Below, in pieces: positions 8,552 to 17,463 of a DNA stretch of 64,000 bases. Source of the stretch: Bradyrhizobium tropiciagri (GTDB lineage Bacteria; Pseudomonadota; Alphaproteobacteria; Rhizobiales; Xanthobacteraceae); assembly GCF_018130545.1 (NCBI RefSeq), contig NZ_JAFCKF010000005.1, positions 496,001 through 560,000 of the forward strand. The letters are read 5' to 3'. The notes beneath the pieces were generated by a model. That model worked only from the letters and a program-made list of their open reading frames with translations. It was not told the origin of the DNA and searched no databases. Within the stretch, counting starts at the first letter, position 1, and each line of letters opens with the position of its first letter. Both the position numbers and the translations under genes were made by a program.

Positions 8552-10099
8552 ATGAGCGAAACGTCCCAACCCTTCCTCGGCATCGTCAGCGGCGGCCGCC
8601 GGCGCGATCACGCCGCGGTGGCCGAGCGCACCGAGCGGATCGCCTCTGGCCTCAACAAGCTCGGCGTCAAGCCGGGTGACAGCGTCTGCATGCTGATGCG
8701 CAACGACATCGCCTTCATCGAGGCGGCTTATGCGGCGATGCGGCTCGGCGCCTATGGTGTGCCGATCAACTGGCACTTCAAGCCGGAAGAGATCAACTAC
8801 GTGCTGACGGATTCCGGCACGCGGGTCCTGATCGGCCATGCCGACATGCTGCATCCGCTGCGCGGCGCGATCCCGCCCGACGTCACCGTGATCAGCGTAC
8901 CGACGCCGCCGGAAATCCTCGCCAACTACAAGATCAATCCCGATCATCTCGCGACGCCGGATTTCGCGATCGATTTCGAATCCTGGCTGGCGCAATTCCC
9001 GCGCTATGACGGCCCCGTGGTGCCGCAGCCGCAGAACATGATCTACACCTCGGGTACCACAGGCCATCCGAAGGGCGTGCGCCGCTTCGCGCCGACGCCG
9101 GAGCAGACCGCCAACGCGGAGGCGATGCGCGCGATGATCTATGGCCTGAAGCCCGGTGCGCGCGCGATCCTGCCGGGACCGCTCTATCATTCCGCCCCGA
9201 ATTCCTTCGGGCTGCGCTCGGGCAAGCTCGGCGGCGCGCTGGTGCTGATGCCGCGCTTCGACGCGGAGGAATTTCTGGCGCTGATCGAGCGCGAGAGGAT
9301 CGACACCATCTTCATGGTGCCGACGATGTTCATCCGCCTGATGAAGCTGCCGGAGGACGTGCGCAAGAAGTACGACATGTCGTCGCTGCGCCACATCATC
9401 CACGCGGCCGCACCGTGTCCGGCCGACGTCAAGCGTGCGATGATCGAATGGTGGGGGCCGGTGATCTACGAATTCTACGGCTCGACCGAGTCAGGCGCAG
9501 TGACGTTCGCGACGTCGGAGGATGCGCTGAAGAAGCCCGGTACGGTCGGCAAGATTTCGCCCGGTGCCGAGCTGCGTTTCATCGGCGACGACGGCCGCGA
9601 GGTGGCGCAGGGCCAGATCGGCGAGATCTATTCGCGGATCGCGGGTAATCCCGATTTCACCTATCACAACAAGTCGGAGAAGCGCGCCGAGATCGATCGG
9701 CAGGGATTCATCACCTCCGGTGATGTCGGCTATATCGATGCGGACGGCTATGTCTTCATCTGCGACCGCAAGCGCGACATGGTGATCTCAGGCGGCGTCA
9801 ACATCTATCCGGCCGAGATCGAGGCGGTGCTGCATGCGGTGCCCGGCGTGCACGACTGCGCGGTGTTCGGCATCCCCGACGCCGAGTTCGGCGAGGCGCT
9901 GATGGCGGTGGTCGAGCCGCAGCCGGGCGTCACGCTCGACATCGCCGCCGTCCGCGCCCAGCTCAAGACCGCGCTCGCCGACTACAAGGTGCCCAAGCAT
10001 ATCGAGATCCAGACCAACCTGCCGCGCGAGGATTCCGGGAAGATCTTCAAGCGCCGGCTGCGCGACCCGTATTGGGAGCGGGCGGGGCGGAGGATTTGA
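8552..10099 (+). CDS. AMP-forming acyl-CoA synthetase (long-chain/bile-acid ligase-like)
   Basis: 515-residue ANL-superfamily CoA ligase. It has the P-loop YTSGTTGHPKGVRRF, the EFYGSTESG motif, the hinge DRKRDMVISGGVNIYP and the C-terminal lysine region EDSGKIFKRRLRDPYWER. The N-terminal part is slightly short for a long-chain ligase. The ATG at 8552 is chosen over a TTG at 8522; the ribosome site before either is weak. It lies downstream of a crotonase, probably in one transcript, and is the second CoA ligase in the region. The two ligases share motifs but differ clearly in sequence, so they are unlikely to be a recent duplication. Confidence 0.88.
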   Translation: MSETSQPFLGIVSGGRRRDHAAVAERTERIASGLNKLGVKPGDSVCMLMRNDIAFIEAAYAAMRLGAYGVPINWHFKPEEINYVLTDSGTRVLIGHADMLHPLRGAIPPDVTVISVPTPPEILANYKINPDHLATPDFAIDFESWLAQFPRYDGPVVPQPQNMIYTSGTTGHPKGVRRFAPTPEQTANAEAMRAMIYGLKPGARAILPGPLYHSAPNSFGLRSGKLGGALVLMPRFDAEEFLALIERERIDTIFMVPTMFIRLMKLPEDVRKKYDMSSLRHIIHAAAPCPADVKRAMIEWWGPVIYEFYGSTESGAVTFATSEDALKKPGTVGKISPGAELRFIGDDGREVAQGQIGEIYSRIAGNPDFTYHNKSEKRAEIDRQGFITSGDVGYIDADGYVFICDRKRDMVISGGVNIYPAEIEAVLHAVPGVHDCAVFGIPDAEFGEALMAVVEPQPGVTLDIAAVRAQLKTALADYKVPKHIEIQTNLPREDSGKIFKRRLRDPYWERAGRRI

Positions 10100-10114
10100 G
10101 GTCATAAATTGGCT

Positions 10115-10235
10115 GTCGTCCCGGCGAAAGCCGGGACCCATAGCCTCCGCTCCAAATGGTTACGAAGGCTGGGCCCACAGCGAGGTATAGTAACAAGACC
10201 ATGTGGTTATGGGTCCCTGCTTTCGCAGGGACGAC
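10115..10235. repeat. REP-like double-hairpin element with mixed arms
   Basis: A 121-base copy between the acyl-CoA synthetase and ppc. The left hairpin has the CCGGC-GAAA-GCCGG stem, while the right has CCTGC-TTTC-GCAGG. Both strands of each stem changed together, so each hairpin pairs perfectly by itself although the two ends differ. Confidence 0.8.
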
Positions 10236-10338
10236 GGCTGGGGGCGGCCGTGGTGCACCGCGCAAGTTCATCTTGCTCTGCGGCAAAAAAAGCGCACACT
10301 TGGGAGCGAGCCCGGCAGCCTCTGGAGTGTAGCCAGCC

Positions 10339-13161
10339 ATGTCTCCCCAGACTTTGCCTTCCCAGACCATGCCTTCCGAGACCGAAATCCGTGCCAGGCG
10401 TGCTGAAGAAGCCAGCCTTCTGGAAGCAACTGCACAGGAGGAGGATACACGGCTCCGGAACGACATCCGCCTGCTCGGGCGCGTCCTTGGCGACACCGTA
10501 CGCGACCAGGAAGGCGCTGACGTGTTCGACCTGGTCGAGCGCATCCGCCAGACCTCGGTCCGGTTCCATCGCGATGAGGACAAGCTGGCCCGGCGGGAGC
10601 TGGAAGGCATCCTTGACGGCATGTCGATCGCCGAGACGCTGCGCATCGTCCGCGCTTTCAGCTATTTCTCCCATCTCGCCAACATCGCCGAGGACCAGAA
10701 CAACATCCGCCAGATGCGCAGCCGCGGCCCGGGCGGGGCGCCGCGGCCGAGCACGCTGGAGCAGACGCTGGTGCATGCCCGCCAGGCCGGCATCAGCCCG
10801 GCCGATCTGCGCAGCTTCTTCAAGAGCGCGCTGGTCAGCCCGGTGCTAACCGCGCATCCGACCGAGGTCCGCCGCAAGAGTACGATGGACCGCGAGATGG
10901 AGATCGCCGATCTGCTCGACCGCCGCGAGCGGCTGCAGATGACGCCGGACGAGAGCGAGGCCAGCGACGAGCAGCTTCGCCGTGCCGTCGTGACGCTGTG
11001 GCAGACCAATCTGCTGCGCCGGACCAAGCTGACCGTGCTCGACGAGGTCGCCAACGGCCTGTCGTTCTACGACTACACCTTCCTGCGGGAGGTACCGCGG
11101 CTGCATTGCGCGCTGGAGGACCGGCTGAACAAGGAGGGCGGCGAAGAGGGCGAGCTCGCCTCGTTCCTCAGGATGGGAAGCTGGATCGGCGGTGACCGCG
11201 ACGGCAATCCGTTCGTCACCGCGGAGGTGATGCGCGGCACGCTGCGGCTGCAGTCGAGCCGGGTGCTCAGCTTCTATCTCGAGGAGCTGCACGCGCTCGG
11301 CGCCGAGCTGTCGCTGGCGGCGCACCTCGCCGACGTCTCGGACGAGCTGCGGATCCTTGCCGAGCGTTCGCCCGATACCTCGCCGCATCGGAGCGGCGAG
11401 CCCTATCGTCTGGCCGTATCCGGCATCTATGCGCGGCTCGCAGCCACTGCCATGCGGCTCGAGGTCGAGACCACGCGGCCGCCGGTCGGCAAGGCCGAGC
11501 CCTATGCGAGCGTGAAGGAGTTCCAGGCCGATCTCGACGTGCTCAACCGCTCGCTGATCGCAAACAATTCCGGCGTGATCGGGCGTGGCCGGCTGCGGCA
11601 GCTGCGGCGGGCGGTGGATTGCTTCGGCTTCCATCTGGCGAGGCTCGATATCCGCCAGAACTCCGCGGTGCACGAGCGCACCATCGCCGAGCTGCTCGAC
11701 ACCGCCAATCCCGGCATGTCCTATCTGGCGCTCGGCGAGGATGCGCGCGTCAGCCTGCTGCTCGGCGAGTTGCGCAGCACGCGACCGCTGGCCTCGCCGT
11801 TCGTCAAATATTCCGAGGAGACTCTTGGCGAACTCGCGGTGTTCCGGGCTGCGGCCGAGGCGCACGCCAGATTCGGCCCCGAGGTGATCTCCCAATGCAT
11901 CATCTCGATGTGCAAGGGCATGTCCGACATGCTTGAGGTCGCGGTGCTGCTGAAGGAGGTTGGCCTCGTCAATCCGTCCGGCCGCAGCGCCGTCAACATC
12001 GTGCCGCTGTTCGAGACCATCGAGGACCTGCAGGCCTCCAGCGGCATCATGGACCGCATGCTGGTGCTGCACGACTATCGCAAGCTGGTCGACAGCCTCG
12101 GCAGCGTGCAGGAGGTGATGCTCGGCTATTCCGACAGCAACAAGGATGGCGGCTTCGTCACCTCGGGCTGGGAGCTCTACAAGGCCGAGATCGGTCTCGT
12201 CGAGGTATTCGAGCGCCATGGCGTGCGGCTGCGCCTGTTCCACGGCCGTGGCGGCTCGGTCGGACGCGGCGGCGGCCCGAGCTATGATGCGATCATCGCG
12301 CAGCCTGGCGGCGCGGTGAACGGCCAGATCCGCATCACCGAGCAGGGCGAGATCATCTCGTCGAAATATTCCAATGCCGAGGTCGGCCGCAGCAATCTGG
12401 AGATTCTCGCCGCGGCGACGCTCGAGACCAGCCTGTTGCAGCCGCGGCAGAGCGCGCCGCGCCCCGAATACCTCAAGGCGATGGAGGAAATCTCCGCGCT
12501 CGCCTTCAAGGCCTATCGTGGGCTCGTCTATGAGACCGAAGGCTTCGCCGATTATTTCTGGGGCTCGACCGTCATCAACGAGATCGCGACGCTGAACATC
12601 GGCAGCCGTCCGGCCTCGCGCAAGAAGACCCGCGAGATCGAGGATTTGCGCGCGATTCCCTGGGTGTTCTCCTGGGCGCAATGCCGGCTGATGCTGCCGG
12701 GCTGGTACGGTTTTGGCGCGGCCGTCGAGACCTGGATCGCGGAGCATCCGGAGCAGGGCATGCCGTTCCTGCAGGAGCTCTACCGGGAATGGCCGTTCTT
12801 CCGCACGTTATTGTCCAACATGGACATGGTGCTGGCAAAGAGCTCGATCGCGATCGCCTCGCGCTATGCCGAGCTGGTGCCTGACGTCGCGCTGCGCGAA
12901 AAGATCTTCGGCCAGATCCGCCGCGAATGGCATCTGTCGATCGAGACGCTGCTCGACATCATGGGCCACGATCGGCTGCTGCAGGGCAACCCGCTGCTGG
13001 AGCGCGGCATCCGCAACCGCTTCCCCTATATGGATCCGCTCAATCACGTGCAGGTCGAGCTGTTGAAGGAGCATCGCGCGCAGAACCCGGACGAGCAGGT
13101 ACTGCGCGGAATTCAGATCACGATCAACGGGATCTCGGCGGGATTGCGGAACAGCGGCTGA
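10339..13161 (+). CDS. ppc: phosphoenolpyruvate carboxylase
   Basis: 940-residue enzyme, normal family length, converting PEP and bicarbonate to oxaloacetate to refill the TCA cycle. Signature segments are [13 protein letters not shown] near residue 170 with the catalytic His, [11 protein letters not shown] near 287, [12 protein letters not shown] near 593 and [14 protein letters not shown] near 634. The C-terminus ends GLRNSG, close to the conserved terminus used for inhibitor binding. It appears monocistronic and is flanked on both sides by REP-like elements. Oxaloacetate replenishment suits an organism that lives on acids and aromatics entering as acetyl-CoA. The start at 10339 is followed by a variable N-terminus, so its exact position is less sure than the identity. 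Confidence 0.97.
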   Translation: MSPQTLPSQTMPSETEIRARRAEEASLLEATAQEEDTRLRNDIRLLGRVLGDTVRDQEGADVFDLVERIRQTSVRFHRDEDKLARRELEGILDGMSIAETLRIVRAFSYFSHLANIAEDQNNIRQMRSRGPGGAPRPSTLEQTLVHARQAGISPADLRSFFKSALVSPVLTAHPTEVRRKSTMDREMEIADLLDRRERLQMTPDESEASDEQLRRAVVTLWQTNLLRRTKLTVLDEVANGLSFYDYTFLREVPRLHCALEDRLNKEGGEEGELASFLRMGSWIGGDRDGNPFVTAEVMRGTLRLQSSRVLSFYLEELHALGAELSLAAHLADVSDELRILAERSPDTSPHRSGEPYRLAVSGIYARLAATAMRLEVETTRPPVGKAEPYASVKEFQADLDVLNRSLIANNSGVIGRGRLRQLRRAVDCFGFHLARLDIRQNSAVHERTIAELLDTANPGMSYLALGEDARVSLLLGELRSTRPLASPFVKYSEETLGELAVFRAAAEAHARFGPEVISQCIISMCKGMSDMLEVAVLLKEVGLVNPSGRSAVNIVPLFETIEDLQASSGIMDRMLVLHDYRKLVDSLGSVQEVMLGYSDSNKDGGFVTSGWELYKAEIGLVEVFERHGVRLRLFHGRGGSVGRGGGPSYDAIIAQPGGAVNGQIRITEQGEIISSKYSNAEVGRSNLEILAAATLETSLLQPRQSAPRPEYLKAMEEISALAFKAYRGLVYETEGFADYFWGSTVINEIATLNIGSRPASRKKTREIEDLRAIPWVFSWAQCRLMLPGWYGFGAAVETWIAEHPEQGMPFLQELYREWPFFRTLLSNMDMVLAKSSIAIASRYAELVPDVALREKIFGQIRREWHLSIETLLDIMGHDRLLQGNPLLERGIRNRFPYMDPLNHVQVELLKEHRAQNPDEQVLRGIQITINGISAGLRNSG

Positions 13162-13163
13162 TT

Positions 13164-13284
13164 GTCGTCCCGGCGAAAGCCGGGACCCATAACCACGACC
13201 AGTTGTCTTGTGGCATGCTGGAGCCACAGCTTGCGTCAACAATCAACAGCGGTGGTAATGGGTCCCGGCCTGCGCCGGGACGAC
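13164..13284. repeat. REP-like double-hairpin element, GTCGTCCCGG type
   Basis: A 121-base copy between ppc and the convergent lactonase gene. The left hairpin GTCCCGGC-GAAA-GCCGGGAC is perfect. The centre has GCATGCTGGAGCCACAGC. The right end is GGTAATGGGTCCCGGCC with a TGCG loop. Position between two stop codons suggests possible terminator use. Confidence 0.8.
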
Positions 13285-13289
13285 GAGCG

Positions 13290-14402
13290 CTAGCAGTTGT
13301 GCGCGCCCCGCGTCTCCACATACACCGCATACAGCGACTGGCTAGCAGTCATGAACAGACGGTTGCGCTTCTTGCCGCCGAAGGTGAGGTTGGCGCAGGT
13401 CTCTGGCAGCAGGATCTGGCCGATCCGCTGGCCGTCGGGCGCGAACACCTGCACGCCGTCATAGCCCGGTCCGACCCAGCCGGCACCGACCCAGATGTTG
13501 CCGTCGATGTCGACGCGCATGCCGTCCGGGAAGCCCGACTTGCCGTCCAGCGTCATGTCGATCAGCGTGCGCGGGTTGGAGAGCTTGTCGCCGTTGAGGT
13601 CGTACTGCCAGACGATGTTCTTGGCGTTCGGATAATGCGTGATGCCGGTGTCGCAGACATAGACCTTCTTGTAATCGTGGCTGAAGGCGATGCCGTTCGG
13701 CTTGAACGGCTCGTCGCAGACCTTGGTGATCTGCCCGGTCGAGGCGTCAATGCGATAGACGGCCTCCTTCTGGTAGGGCTGGTTCGAACCGGTGTTGGCG
13801 CGCTGGCCCTCGTAGATCGAGACCGCGCCGTAGCCGGGATCGGTGAACCAGATCGACTTGTCGTTGGGATGCACGACCATGTCGTTCGGCCCGTTGAGCT
13901 GCTTGCCGTTGGCCTGCTCCGCCAATGACGTCACGGTTCCGTCGTGCTCGTAGCGCACCAGCCGGGTGCGTTCGGCGGTGATCTGCCGGCCCTCGAAATC
14001 GAAGGTCGAGCCGTTGGCCTCGTTCGACGGCTTGTGGAACTGCTCGGAGATGTGGCCGTCATCGTCGAGATAGCGCAACTGCCGATTGGCCGGGATGTCG
14101 CTCCACACCAGATACTGGCCTTGCGCATTCCAGGCCGGGCCTTCGGCCCACAGACAGCCGGTGTACAGCCGTTTGATCGCGGTGTTGCCGACCTTGGCCT
14201 TGAAACGCTTGTCGTCGATCACGACGATATCAGGATCGGGATAACGCTGCGGCTCCGCATTGGGGCCGAAGTCGCGCGCTGTCGCATCGGATGCGGCCAT
14301 CGCGGTTGCAGCAAGCGCGGTTGCGCCGCGCAAGATCGTTCGACGGTCGAACGCCTTCGTTCCGTCGCCTTCGTGCTTCGCTGTGTTGTTTGGATTTGTC
14401 AC
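13290..14402 (-). CDS. Tat-exported SMP-30/gluconolactonase-like beta-propeller protein
   Basis: 370-residue protein of the SMP-30/gluconolactonase/LRE-like family, which forms a six-bladed propeller and often hydrolyses lactones. A twin-arginine signal is visible at the N-terminus (DRRTILRGATALAATAMAA), so it should reach the periplasm folded. Family segments include LYTGCLWAEGPAW, GPNDMVVHP, WFTDPGYG and FPDGMRVDIDGNIWVG. The GTG at 14402 is chosen because GGGAGG lies about eight bases upstream; a longer frame from an ATG at 14444 would put that ribosome site inside the coding region. It stands alone in the minus direction. A role in lactone or sugar-acid metabolism is plausible, but the substrate is unknown. 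Confidence 0.87.
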   Translation of the reverse strand: MTNPNNTAKHEGDGTKAFDRRTILRGATALAATAMAASDATARDFGPNAEPQRYPDPDIVVIDDKRFKAKVGNTAIKRLYTGCLWAEGPAWNAQGQYLVWSDIPANRQLRYLDDDGHISEQFHKPSNEANGSTFDFEGRQITAERTRLVRYEHDGTVTSLAEQANGKQLNGPNDMVVHPNDKSIWFTDPGYGAVSIYEGQRANTGSNQPYQKEAVYRIDASTGQITKVCDEPFKPNGIAFSHDYKKVYVCDTGITHYPNAKNIVWQYDLNGDKLSNPRTLIDMTLDGKSGFPDGMRVDIDGNIWVGAGWVGPGYDGVQVFAPDGQRIGQILLPETCANLTFGGKKRNRLFMTASQSLYAVYVETRGAHNC

Positions 14403-14571
14403 GAAAGTCCTCCCAGGTTTCTTGTTATCGGGGAGGACGATCATACCCCCGCAATTCTGGCACAATGCGGGCACGTTATGAAGAAACAACCAAAGAGTGT
14501 GTCGCCTCCGCTGTTTCGCGGAGGCGACCATTTCATAAAAATGTCACGTCAGATCCGAAGATCAGATCAGG

Positions 14572-14606
14572 TTCAGATTGGATCCCAGATTCAGATTGGA
14601 TCCCAG
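14572..14606. repeat. tandem 18-base duplication at the 3' end of the SDR gene
   Basis: The unit TTCAGATTGGATCCCAGA at 14572-14589 is repeated at 14590-14606 with only the last base missing. On the minus strand the copy that belongs to the gene ends in its TGA, and the second copy, again ending TGA, follows directly. Confidence 0.9.
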
Positions 14607-15505
14607 GTGAAGACGTCGGCCGAGCGGTCGAGCTTGGCGAACGATCCCTTCAGCGCCGGCATGCCGTGCTCGGCAATGGTCTCCGGCGTCCAGCCTTCGC
14701 CGCGATGCACCGAGCGCACCGGACGATGCTGGCCGAACAGGAAGATCTCGTTCATGCGCACGCCGAAGATCTGCCCGGTGACGTCCTTGGCGGCATCAGA
14801 GAGCAGATAGGCGCAGACCGGCGCGATCTTCTCCGGGCCCATCTGCTTGATCTTCTCGACGCGCGCCTTCTCGGCATCGGTCTCGGTCGGAATGGTGCCG
14901 ATCATGCGGGTCCAGGCGAACGGCGACACGCAGTTCGAGCGCACGTTGAAGCGCCCCATGTCGAGTGCGATCGACTTCGATAGGCCGACGATGCCGAGCT
15001 TGGCGGCGGCGTAGTTGGCCTGGCCGTAATTGCCGATCAGGCCGGAGGTCGAGGTGAAGTGCACGAACGAGCCCGACTCCTGCTCGCGGTAGATCCGCGC
15101 GGCGGCGTGGCTGACATAGAACGAGCCCATCAGATGCACCTTGATGACGGCCTCGAAGGCTTCCACGCTCATCTTGTGGAAGATCATGTCGCGCAGGATG
15201 CCGGCATTGTTGACGACGCCGTCGAGCCGGCCGAAATGGTCGGTCGCGGTCTTCACGATCTTGCTCGCCGGAATGGCTTCCGCCACCGACTCGAAATTGG
15301 CGACCGCCTTGCCGCCGCGCTTCTTGATCTCCTCGACCACTTCCTCGGCGGGCGCGGCGCTCGAGCCGCCGCCGTCCGCTGCGCCGCCGGGATCATTGAC
15401 CACGACCTTGGCGCCTTCCGCCGCGCAGAGTAGCGCGATCTCGCGGCCGATGCCGCGCCCCGCGCCGGTGACGATGATGACCTTGTCTTGCAGTGATTTT
15501 GCCAT
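14591..15505 (-). CDS. SDR 3-hydroxyacyl-CoA dehydrogenase-like (MFE-2/HSD17B4 type)
   Basis: 304-residue SDR with cofactor motif TGAGRGIGREIAL, NNAGILRD and catalytic Ser-Tyr-Lys in STSGLIGNYGQANYAAAK. The inserted NDPGGAADGGGSS stretch after the second beta strand and the extended C-terminus are typical of SDR domains of peroxisomal multifunctional enzyme 2 and bacterial relatives that oxidise 3-hydroxyacyl-CoA with NAD. It lies upstream of a thiolase gene on the same strand, 155 bases away across a repeat. A classical beta-oxidation step three is therefore the likely role. The 3' end carries a tandem 18-base duplication. Confidence 0.88.
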   Translation of the reverse strand: MAKSLQDKVIIVTGAGRGIGREIALLCAAEGAKVVVNDPGGAADGGGSSAAPAEEVVEEIKKRGGKAVANFESVAEAIPASKIVKTATDHFGRLDGVVNNAGILRDMIFHKMSVEAFEAVIKVHLMGSFYVSHAAARIYREQESGSFVHFTSTSGLIGNYGQANYAAAKLGIVGLSKSIALDMGRFNVRSNCVSPFAWTRMIGTIPTETDAEKARVEKIKQMGPEKIAPVCAYLLSDAAKDVTGQIFGVRMNEIFLFGQHRPVRSVHRGEGWTPETIAEHGMPALKGSFAKLDRSADVFTWDPI

Positions 15506-15553
15506 GTGGGTTCTCCTTGTTGCTGTGTGTCAGCAGGCCGATGCAGAGCTCCA

Positions 15554-15630
15554 CTCGTCATGCGCGGGCTTGACCCGCGCATCCATCGCTCTTCAGAGGA
15601 TGGATTGCCGGGTCAATCCCGGCAATGACA
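15554..15630. repeat. short REP-like double-hairpin element, CGTCATGCGCGGG type
   Basis: Two hairpins face each other in 77 bases: GCGCGGGCTTGACCCGCGC on the left and TTGCCGGGTCAATCCCGGCAA on the right, bounded by CGTCAT and ATGACA with inner CATCCATC/GATGGAT. The plan matches the long elements but the stems are different and the middle is nearly absent. Confidence 0.7.
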
Positions 15631-15660
15631 GATTGGGTGCTACGGTCGCGCCGGCCATTG

Positions 15661-16800
15661 CTACCGTTCGTTCGTAAAGATGATCGTGCCACTCGCTGCG
15701 AACATGCCGCCGACGCCGTGGCAGACCGAGATCTTCGCGTTCGGCACCTGCGCCGGCGCGATGCCGCGCATCTGCCGCACGCTCTCCTGCAACGCGTACA
15801 TGCCGTACATCCCGGAGTGCATGTAGCTCAACCCGCCGCCATTGGTGTTGAGCGGCAGCTTGCCGCCGGGGCGGGTGTTGCCGTCGGCGATGAACTTGCC
15901 GGTTTCCTCGTGCGGCATGAAGCCGAGGTCGCCGAGGCCGTACAGCGGCAGGTGTGCAAAGGCGTCGTAGATCATCAGATGATCGACGTCCTTGTGGGTG
16001 ATGCCGGCCTCCTTGAACGCCAAGGGGCCCGCCACCTTGAACGCGCGCGATGAGTCGAACGTCTTCATCTGGCTGACCATCGGCGTTTCCACGCTCTCGC
16101 CGGTGCCCAGGATATAGACCGGCTTCCTCGGGAAATCCTTGGCGCGGTCGGCTGACGTCAGGATCAGCGCGCCGCCGCCGTCGGTGACGAGGCAGCATTG
16201 CAGCAGCCGGAACGGGTAGGCGATCATCCGCGAGTTCAGCACGTCGGCGACCGTGATCGGATCCTTCATGGTCGCGCGCGGGTTCTTCGCCGCCCATTCG
16301 CGCTGCACGACGGCGACCATCGCCAGCTGCTCATGCGTGATGCCGTGGGTCTTCATGTAGCGCAGCACCGGAATCGGGAACATGCTCGGCGGCCCGTACA
16401 CGCCAAACGGCGCCTCGAACTGGCCGTTGAGGCTGTCGGGTGCGGTGAAGCGCGGCTGCTTGCCGATCATCGACTTGCCGCTCTCGGCATGGGTGATCAG
16501 CACGGTCTTGCACAGCCCGGCCTCGATTGCCGCGGCGGCGTGGCGGACATGCAGCATGAAGGAGCAGCCGCCGACCGAGGTACCATCGACCCAGGTCGGC
16601 GTGATGCCGAGATAATGCGCCATCTGCTGCGGAGTCTCGACCGCGGTGGCGAAACCGTCGATGTCGGACAGCTTCAAGCCGGCGTCCGCGATCGCATTCA
16701 GCGCCGCGTCCGCGTGCAGCTGGATCTGCGACATGTTCGGGATGACGCCGAGTTCGGTGGTTTCGGCCGCACCGACGACGGCAACCTGATTCCTTCGCAT
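15661..16800 (-). CDS. SCP2-type thiolase (lipid-transfer/aldolase family)
   Basis: 379-residue thiolase-superfamily protein of the nondecarboxylating SCP2/Ltp group. The candidate nucleophile Cys sits in SVGGCSFMLHVRHA and the C-terminal catalytic motif is SVCHGVGGMFAASG. It should cleave 3-ketoacyl-CoA, or act as a retro-aldolase as Ltp2-type relatives do in steroid side-chain breakdown. The start at 16800 gives a clean family N-terminus (MRRNQVAVVGAAETTELG); the longer open frame upstream is antisense to nothing useful and overlaps the DUF35 gene. The DUF35 partner gene ends five bases before this start, which strongly suggests a two-subunit enzyme. Confidence 0.88.
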   Translation of the reverse strand: MRRNQVAVVGAAETTELGVIPNMSQIQLHADAALNAIADAGLKLSDIDGFATAVETPQQMAHYLGITPTWVDGTSVGGCSFMLHVRHAAAAIEAGLCKTVLITHAESGKSMIGKQPRFTAPDSLNGQFEAPFGVYGPPSMFPIPVLRYMKTHGITHEQLAMVAVVQREWAAKNPRATMKDPITVADVLNSRMIAYPFRLLQCCLVTDGGGALILTSADRAKDFPRKPVYILGTGESVETPMVSQMKTFDSSRAFKVAGPLAFKEAGITHKDVDHLMIYDAFAHLPLYGLGDLGFMPHEETGKFIADGNTRPGGKLPLNTNGGGLSYMHSGMYGMYALQESVRQMRGIAPAQVPNAKISVCHGVGGMFAASGTIIFTNER

Positions 16801-16805
16801 TTGCG

Positions 16806-17219
16806 TTACCCCTTCGCCGGACGGAACAGGGGAAGGGTGATCTTGTCGTCGAGCGCCTCGAAGGCGACCTCGAGCGGCATGTCGAGCTCGAGCGCTTCCG
16901 GCGTCTGCGGACAATCGATGATGTTGCTCATCATGCGCGGACCCTCGTCGAGTTCGACCACGGCGATCGCGTAGGGCGGCGTGAAGCCGGGAGCGGCGGG
17001 ACGGTGGTTGATGACGTAGCTGTAGAGCTTGCCCTTGCCGCTGGCCTTGAACACGGAGACCTTGCGCGAGGCGCAGGAGGGGCAAAACGGCCGCGGCGGA
17101 AAATAGATATTGGCACAGGCGTCGCAACGCTGCAGGCGCAGCTCGCCGGCCTTGGTGCCGTCCCAGAAATGCTGGGTCTCAGGTGTCGGTTTTGGTTTCG
17201 CGCGCGCGGGCTCGGCCAT
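16806..17219 (-). CDS. DUF35 zinc-ribbon/OB-fold protein, thiolase partner
   Basis: 137 residues. A rubredoxin-like zinc ribbon has CDAC and CPSC pairs (LQRCDACANIYFPPRPFCPS) near residues 32-50, followed by an OB-fold with GKLYSYVINHRPAAPGF. Such proteins form complexes with thiolase-superfamily enzymes and place or channel the acyl-CoA; ChsH2 with Ltp2 and the archaeal thiolase-HMG-CoA synthase complex are examples from the literature. The adjacent thiolase starts five bases after this stop. It is divergent from the Liv-type importer at 17464, with 244 bases between them. Confidence 0.9.
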   Translation of the reverse strand: MAEPARAKPKPTPETQHFWDGTKAGELRLQRCDACANIYFPPRPFCPSCASRKVSVFKASGKGKLYSYVINHRPAAPGFTPPYAIAVVELDEGPRMMSNIIDCPQTPEALELDMPLEVAFEALDDKITLPLFRPAKG

Positions 17220-17463
17220 GGCTGATGTTTCCTCCCGAAATCGTTACGGTCTTGATGCGCCATCGGACCGAGGCCCGTCAACGGCCCATCCGTGCCCCGC
17301 GCAGCGGCCTGTGTCCTGCGCATGCCGCATATTCCGCCCCTCGCACAATTGCTAAGGCCGGCGTGCTTGTGCCTCTCCGATCCGGCGCGTAGAAGGGCCG
17401 CGTCGAAGCTACGTTCAAGACATATCCAAGACACGTCCAAAAGAGCCCGGGAGGAATAATATC

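Noticed and set aside
10846-12747. 633-codon minus-strand frame inside ppc
   Set aside because: ppc is intact in the plus direction with all motifs. The antisense frame has repetitive charged composition and no domain.
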